A DNA stretch of 64,000 bases from Methylobacter sp. (GTDB taxonomy: Bacteria; Pseudomonadota; Gammaproteobacteria; Methylococcales; Methylomonadaceae): the NCBI GenBank assembly GCA_030699385.1, contig JAUYMY010000007.1, positions 1 to 64,000 on the forward strand. Reading direction: 5' to 3'. This document shows positions 58,322 through 64,000 of the stretch, piece by piece; the stretch's first letter is position 1, and each line of letters starts with the position of its first letter. Below the pieces are notes generated by a model. That model worked only from the letters and a program-made list of their open reading frames with translations. It made no database searches and had not been told where the DNA came from. A program made the position numbers and the translations under genes.

Positions 58322-59260
58322 ATGAAAGCTGTAAGAATTCACAACTATGGCGACGCTAGCACGTTGAGCTATGAAGATGCGCCGATGCCAAGTATCTCAT
58401 CGAATAATGATGTGTTAATTCGGGTTATCGCTGCCTCAGTTAACCCCGTTGATTGGAAAATCAGAGAAGGATTGTTGGCGCAAATGATTCCGTACTCGCT
58501 GCCTTTGACTTTAGGATGGGATGTTTCGGGTGTTATTGAGGCTGTTGGCTCAACGTTTAGCAAATTTAAAGTCGGTGATGCTGTCTATTCGCGTCCTGAT
58601 ATTAAACGCAACGGCACCTATGCCGAATATGTAGTTATCCATGAAGATGAGGTCGCGCATAAGCCAAAGACGATATCTCATATCGAGGCTGCTGCTTTGC
58701 CTTTAGCGGGCATTACGGCCTGGGAAGCGATGTTTACGACGGCTCAACTCAAAGCGGGTCAATCAGTGTTAATTCATGCGGGGTCTGGGGGTGTCGGTTG
58801 TCTTGCCGTTCAGCTGGCAAAATCACAAGGCGCTTATGTCATTGCAACCACTTCAGGGAAAAATAGGGCTTTCGTTGAATCATTAGGGGCTGATCAGGTC
58901 ATTGATTATCGCAGCCAACGTTTTGAAGACGTTATTAGTGATGTGGATGTCGTGTTTGATACTATGGGTGGTGACGTGCAGGAGTCTTCTTGGTCAGTTT
59001 TAAAGCCCGGAGGCATTCTTGTTTCAATCATCAGTCCTCCTTCTACAGAAAAAGCAGCGGCACTTAGCGTGCGTAGTGCTTTTGTATTCATCGAACCTAA
59101 TGCGAAAATTCTTGAAGAACTTGCCGAACTGGTTGATGTTGGTAAGCTTCGCCCCATTATCGGTGCTGAATTCGCTCTTCAAGACATCGCCAAAGCACAT
59201 GCACTGAGCGAAACGGGACATACTGTTGGCAAAATAGTTTTGTACGTTGGCTTGCCTTAA
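58322..59260 (+). CDS. NADP-dependent oxidoreductase (zinc-less MDR/quinone oxidoreductase)
   Basis: MKAVRIHNYGDAS; GWDVSGVIEAVG; VLIHAGSGGVGCLAVQLAK. Confidence 0.92.
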   Translation: MKAVRIHNYGDASTLSYEDAPMPSISSNNDVLIRVIAASVNPVDWKIREGLLAQMIPYSLPLTLGWDVSGVIEAVGSTFSKFKVGDAVYSRPDIKRNGTYAEYVVIHEDEVAHKPKTISHIEAAALPLAGITAWEAMFTTAQLKAGQSVLIHAGSGGVGCLAVQLAKSQGAYVIATTSGKNRAFVESLGADQVIDYRSQRFEDVISDVDVVFDTMGGDVQESSWSVLKPGGILVSIISPPSTEKAAALSVRSAFVFIEPNAKILEELAELVDVGKLRPIIGAEFALQDIAKAHALSETGHTVGKIVLYVGLP

Positions 59261-59330
59261 AGCGACTTTCTGAAAGAAATATATTCAAAATAATTGTTCA
59301 GGAGAGGCGCAGAAAACGCCAAGCGCCATC

Positions 59331-59366
59331 ATTTTTACTGCTTTTTTTCGTGATTTTCGTCGGTTT
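59331..59366. repeat. Family A palindrome, half-site remnant
   Basis: atttttactgctttttttcgtgattttcgtcgg; resembles right arm of family A only. Confidence 0.4.
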
Positions 59367-59849
59367 TATTTATGGGTTCTTTCAGGTTTTGCGAAGCGAT
59401 GGCTGCATGTTAGATGTTATTAGTAAAAATAACACAAAAATATTTTTCTTCTTAATATCAATATGTTAATAATATGTCATTATTTTAATGAAATGTAATT
59501 GATTGATTTTATTTAATTTTTAATTGGCTAGGGTTTATTATGGGCTAATGCTGATATTAATATGAATTTCAGCTGAATGTGCTATTATCCGATCAAGAAT
59601 AAATTTATATCTAAAGATTTTCAAAAATTAAATTTTTAATGTTGTCGATCAAAAGGTATTTAAAATCAGTTCATATTGTATATATGGCATGAAATTTGTT
59701 TATTTTGAAAGTCTAATGATTATAGATGGTGTCGGTTTAGGTATTAAATTAATTTATTCTTTGTATCAACTTATTGGCATTCTTCGGTTATTATTTTTGA
59801 CTGCTAGTAAAAAACTTCGTTTAACTTCTAAATTTTTAAGGAATTCTTC

Positions 59850-60419
59850 ATGGCTAAACAACGAGTAAGCTATTATAAAAATTTATCGGCAGACTATTCT
59901 CGTCCTGATCTAGTTGCGCCCTCATTGCAGGCAGAACTTATTAGTTTGGCAGAGAAAATAGTCGCAATGAAAGAAGAGGTTTTACCTGCAATCGATGCGA
60001 CTTACACTCTCGAACAAATCGAAAAAGAAAATATCGAATGGTGGCCTACACATTGCGAAGCCTTAAGACAGGGACGAGGTGATATTTTAACGGGAGAATA
60101 TCGAGATGATCTCGTTTATTTTTGCCAAGACGGGCCTTATAAGGGCGTGGAGCAACAAAAAGAACGTGAAAAACATTGGTGGGCCCTCATCGCGCAGCCC
60201 GGCGTTACGATGTGCTGGCCGATCGTCATGTTCTTCGGAGAGCATACCTACTTTGAGTGGAAATGCGTGGATGACGAAACCAATGAAACCCTCGCCAAAG
60301 GCAATGTCACCTGGGTTCGTCGCGGAAATCGTGGTGGCTGTTATCTAAAGACAGAGCAATTAACATTCTATCGTGATGTTTTTGCTGAACAAGGATTGCT
60401 GGATTTAATTAAAACCTAA
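59850..60419 (+). CDS. NTF2/SnoaL-like hypothetical protein
   Basis: IEWWPTHCEALRQGRGDILTGEYRDDLVYFCQDGPYKGVEQQ pattern. Confidence 0.55.
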   Translation: MAKQRVSYYKNLSADYSRPDLVAPSLQAELISLAEKIVAMKEEVLPAIDATYTLEQIEKENIEWWPTHCEALRQGRGDILTGEYRDDLVYFCQDGPYKGVEQQKEREKHWWALIAQPGVTMCWPIVMFFGEHTYFEWKCVDDETNETLAKGNVTWVRRGNRGGCYLKTEQLTFYRDVFAEQGLLDLIKT

Positions 60420-60549
60420 GATCAATCTTGCCATAAATTACGAAGCAAATTTAGTAGGTATCTTTTCCGCTTCGTAGTGAATGAAAGCCTTCCATTTTGG
60501 ATGGTCTAGCTCATTGGATTTTTTATATAAAATTAAAGAGGAAATAAAA

Positions 60550-61728
60550 ATGCCCGTTATAAGTCTTAATATCATTGGTCAAAAAGATGGCTCAGTTTTT
60601 TATCCAACTCCAGAGCAAGTTAAAAACGTACAGAATACTATAATGAATAATGAGTTAGAAGTTCTCTCTTCTAATTTTCCAATTCAACTAGGCTTTGTTA
60701 ATCATACTGATCCGAAAACAGGACTCAATCAATATGATATAGCAAAGCAGGCAGTACATGACTCCTTTCCTGGTTATATCGTAGTAGCCGCTAATCAACT
60801 CGCCTATCCAACCAGTGTTTATGATTTAACGCTAAATGATGGAATTTCAGTTTTAGCTGATATTCGCATTGTCGAGTTAGCTTTAGCCGAGCCCATTCAA
60901 GATGCAATGACCACCGCATTAACGGCTGCGATTCAATCTTCATTAGGAGCGGATTACCCCGACCTTAACATTAATGTTGCCTCAACCTTGATTACCGGTA
61001 ATGTGGATATTTCGCTGCCGGAATCAAAAAATGTCAATGATTTACCGATTGATGGCGTCATCAGCGCCATGGCACGCACTTCAGCAGATGGCACCGACAA
61101 TGTGAGTTTCCATGATTTTCTATGGAGCAAAATTTTAGCGGCTACCGATGCGCAAGGCTTAAATTTACATTTAATTAATCAATACGAAAATATTGATGGA
61201 CTCCGTGGCGGTGCTGGTAATGATGTTATAGAAGGGTCTAATGGCTATGATCCTTTATTATCAGGTGATGATGGTATTGATTTTATTATCGGCGGTGGTT
61301 ACACCGATGTCGGAAATAATGTAATTTCGGGTGATAGTGGTAATGATTTATTAGTTGCTGGCGGCCACAAAACCAGCCAATTCAATCAGTTTCTTTCTAC
61401 TTTCCCAAACGCTTTCAATGTTCAATCAGAAACACTAAATTCTATTATCAATAGTGTTACCGATAATGCACCCGGTAGATCCTATAACGTTTTTTCTTTC
61501 GATACTAATAGTGGCAATGATAAAGTTTATAACTTCCATGCCGCAACTGACCAAATCCGAATTTACTCCGGGCTAAATAATTCCAATATCACTAACTTTG
61601 ATAACCTTCTCGAACATATTAGTATTTCAGGAGATAATTTGACCATCGATTTTGGTGCTGATAATTCTGTGACTTTAGTAGGCGTTGACATTGCTAGCTT
61701 AGGTGCAAGCAACGTTGCCATTGTTTAG
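60550..61728 (+). CDS. RTX-type (hemolysin-type calcium-binding repeat) protein, likely type I secreted
   Basis: LRGGAGNDVIEGSNGYDPLLSGDDGIDFIIGGG...ISGDSGNDLLVAGG nonapeptides; C-terminal DNSVTLVGVDIASLGASNVAIV. Confidence 0.75.
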   Translation: MPVISLNIIGQKDGSVFYPTPEQVKNVQNTIMNNELEVLSSNFPIQLGFVNHTDPKTGLNQYDIAKQAVHDSFPGYIVVAANQLAYPTSVYDLTLNDGISVLADIRIVELALAEPIQDAMTTALTAAIQSSLGADYPDLNINVASTLITGNVDISLPESKNVNDLPIDGVISAMARTSADGTDNVSFHDFLWSKILAATDAQGLNLHLINQYENIDGLRGGAGNDVIEGSNGYDPLLSGDDGIDFIIGGGYTDVGNNVISGDSGNDLLVAGGHKTSQFNQFLSTFPNAFNVQSETLNSIINSVTDNAPGRSYNVFSFDTNSGNDKVYNFHAATDQIRIYSGLNNSNITNFDNLLEHISISGDNLTIDFGADNSVTLVGVDIASLGASNVAIV

Positions 61729-61800
61729 TCGATATAAAGTATCTCTCTGGAAAATACTAAGTAGTAATTAAAAGTAATTTTCCTTTATAGAATGGCTCGA

Positions 61801-61918
61801 TATTCAGTAAATCAAAAAATGTAACCGCTCAACCGTATGTTAAAAATGATTGAATAGAACTCGGTAATTGCCGAGTTCTATTCCTTTTTTGCTGAGTGGT
61901 TACAAATTTTTCTGAATA
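61801..61918. repeat. Nested inverted repeat / MITE-like element containing terminator hairpin
   Basis: Outer arms tattcag...gtaaccgctca / tgagtggttac...ctgaata; inner aatagaactcgg-taatt-ccgagttctatt + T6 (61853-61890). Confidence 0.55.
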
Positions 61919-62022
61919 ATATGATATGTCGCTGTACTATATTTTATAGTTTTAGGGCAGTCTTGTTACCTGTTTAAGATATGCCACGCTTACCCATAAC
62001 CAATGATTGTTAAGGAAATTTT

Positions 62023-62628
62023 ATGCCTGCAAAAAAAATTGCCGTATTGATTGAAGAACACTTTGATGAAACTGAATATCATCGGTTCAACGAATTTTTT
62101 CCACAACAGGGTTACGAAGTCGAATATATCTCAAATCTTTGGAATCAGCCCAGTCTTACTTTTAACGGCAATGATCACACGACCGAAGTGAAAGTAATTG
62201 TTGATTTCGGAAGTGTTAAACCCACCGACTATGCGGGTGTGATTCTGATTGGGGGTTATGCAATGGATAGGCTACGTTATCAGGAAACAGTTCAACCAAA
62301 GCAAGCCAATCAAGCACCGGCGGTGATTTTTTTACGAGAAGCCGTTAAAGCTATGGATGAAGGTCTGCTTAATATCGGTACTATTTGCCATAGTTTGTGG
62401 TTGTTTTGCGCCGATACTTCATTACTCAAAGGTCGTAAAGTGACATGCGCACATAATATTATCTGCGATGTTGAAAATGCAGGTGGCATTGTAATCTATG
62501 AGGAAGGGCAAACCGTTGATAGTTATATTGATGGTAATCTGATTACGGGAAAACATCCTGGAGTCGTAGACAGCTTTATGCAAATTTTTCTGGACGAATT
62601 AAATAAGAAAGCAGCATTACAAAAGTAA
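62023..62628 (+). CDS. DJ-1/PfpI family protein
   Basis: KKIAVLIEEHFDETEYHRFNEFFPQQGYEVEYIS; GVILIGGYAMDRLR; IGTICHSLWLFCADTSLLKGRKVTCAHNI. Confidence 0.88.
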   Translation: MPAKKIAVLIEEHFDETEYHRFNEFFPQQGYEVEYISNLWNQPSLTFNGNDHTTEVKVIVDFGSVKPTDYAGVILIGGYAMDRLRYQETVQPKQANQAPAVIFLREAVKAMDEGLLNIGTICHSLWLFCADTSLLKGRKVTCAHNIICDVENAGGIVIYEEGQTVDSYIDGNLITGKHPGVVDSFMQIFLDELNKKAALQK

Positions 62629-62714
62629 GTTATTGTGATAACGTCGATGAACTGATTATTTAGTTTTTTAACCGATGATTGTTTTACAAAAAAAATAAAT
62701 ATAAGGAAAGCAAG

Positions 62715-64000
62715 ATGAATAAAGTAGATTTTGAATTTTCTGATCTCATTTCGGGATATGTATCAAGTTTTGATAAGGCTAACAATAAATTTTCGATGAA
62801 AACTGCCGATGAACGTGAGTATACCGTTAATCTTGGCGCTAATCTGTATGCTCGTTTAGAGAGAAACCTGGAAGAGCCTTGGCTTGATTGTACAGGGCAA
62901 GTATCGGAGCTCCTTAAAGAAGGGCAAATGATTATGGCTTATTGCATTTTTTATCCTCAAGGAGATGGCTTTATAATTGAAGCTAAAGTACTTGACTTTC
63001 CCGGAAGAAAGCTTGGCAAATATCGTTTTGAAGAATCAGACTGGTGGATTAAACAAGCTAAATCAATTTCAGATTTCTTTATCAATGCTCAATTTGGCGG
63101 CCCGGAAAATATTGATTATAAAAACTATCGCACTGAACTCCAATTAACAGGAAAACATAAAGGCGACTATACCCAAGAAACCGATACCATTTCACGATTA
63201 ATCTATGGGTTTGCGTCTACCTATTTACTTACCGGAGAGGATGTTTATCTGGAAGCGGCCGAAAAAGGTACCGATTATCTTCGTGAGCACATGCGTTTTT
63301 ACGATGTGGATGAAAATATCATCTATTGGTATCACGGGCTTAATGTGACCGATGGTAAAGAGCATAAAGTATTTACCTCAAGTTTCGGTGACGACTATGA
63401 CGCAATTCCTGCCTATGAACAAATTTATGCGTTAGCAGGTTCGACACAAACTTACCGCATTACGGGTGACCCACGTATCTATAAAGATATTCAAATGACC
63501 GTGGATCTATTTCAGCGGTTTTTCCTGGATAAGGAAAACGAAGGCTACTTCTCGCATATTGACCCTATTACATTGAGTCCTCATTCCGAAGGTCTCGGAA
63601 AAAATAAGGCTAAGAAAAGTTGGAATTCTGTGGGCGACCATGTACCTGCTTATCTGATTAACTTGTGCCTCGCTACCGATAATCAAGAGTATAAAAATAT
63701 GCTCAAATATTGTTCGGATGTTATTACTGACAAATTCCAAGATTATAATAATAGTCCGTTCATTCAAGAACGTTTCTTTGAAGATTGGACTGCCGATAAA
63801 GACTGGAGTTGGCAACAAGATCGTGGCCTTGCAGCACACAATTACAAAATCACCTGGAATCTCATGCGCGTTAACGGCATGTTCCCCGACCAAAAATATG
63901 TGGATTTTTCTAAAAAAATTGCCGAGGAAATGTTCAAAATTGGTGTCGATAAACAGCGTTTTGGTATCTATGACGTGCAAGAACGCACTAAGTTTGATGG
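62715..64000 (+). CDS. N-acylglucosamine 2-epimerase (AGE)-like alpha/alpha barrel protein, truncated by window end
   Basis: Manual translation open from ATG 62715 to window end: MNKVDFEFSDLISGYVSSFDKANNKF...DTISRLIYGFASTYLLTGEDVYLEAAEKGTDYLREH...GYFSHIDPITLSPHSEGLGKNKAKKSWNSVGDHVPAYLINLCLAT. Not in ORF track. Confidence 0.7.
   Translation, partial: MNKVDFEFSDLISGYVSSFDKANNKFSMKTADEREYTVNLGANLYARLERNLEEPWLDCTGQVSELLKEGQMIMAYCIFYPQGDGFIIEAKVLDFPGRKLGKYRFEESDWWIKQAKSISDFFINAQFGGPENIDYKNYRTELQLTGKHKGDYTQETDTISRLIYGFASTYLLTGEDVYLEAAEKGTDYLREHMRFYDVDENIIYWYHGLNVTDGKEHKVFTSSFGDDYDAIPAYEQIYALAGSTQTYRITGDPRIYKDIQMTVDLFQRFFLDKENEGYFSHIDPITLSPHSEGLGKNKAKKSWNSVGDHVPAYLINLCLATDNQEYKNMLKYCSDVITDKFQDYNNSPFIQERFFEDWTADKDWSWQQDRGLAAHNYKITWNLMRVNGMFPDQKYVDFSKKIAEEMFKIGVDKQRFGIYDVQERTKFD

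Noticed and set aside
63507-63980. 157-aa minus-strand ORF at the right edge
   Set aside because: The plus frame from 62715 is open to the window end and gives a coherent AGE-like protein; the minus ORF is its shadow.

Overview
The window reads as chromosome of a gammaproteobacterium. A bacteriohemerythrin, a caa3 oxidase operon and the general gene order would suit a methanotroph-like Methylococcales genome, but that is inference. Most of it is housekeeping: 5S rRNA end, moaA, rhlE, truD, psd, queF, smc-zipA-ligA, bioB-bioF-bioH-bioC-bioD, coxB-coxA-ctaG-coxC, ftsE-ftsX-rpoH, galU, phrB, tRNA-Leu(CAA), queA, dtd, yegQ, rraA, ispH, hslR, tusE/tusB. The standout observations are: (1) a single 657-aa ORF at 31406-33379 that fuses a complete heme A synthase (CtaA/COX15) to a complete FtsY SRP-receptor NG domain, joining the cytochrome oxidase operon to ftsEX-rpoH; (2) a CIRCE (HrcA-site) inverted repeat directly upstream of rpoH; (3) an integrase-less array of integron cassettes with attC sites (about 45.5-48.35 kb) carrying unknown proteins, one HEPN-like and one EVE/PUA-like; (4) several families of intergenic palindromic/MITE-like repeats, one nested in another and one forming the N-terminus of an outer-membrane protein ORF; (5) an AT-rich accessory cluster at 59.8-64 kb (NTF2-like, RTX protein, DJ-1/PfpI, AGE-like barrel). 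I also add coding features missing from the ORF track: a 32-aa small membrane ORF between coxA and ctaG, the truncated AGE-like ORF at the right edge, and two gene remnants. All family calls come from reading motifs; no database search was possible.
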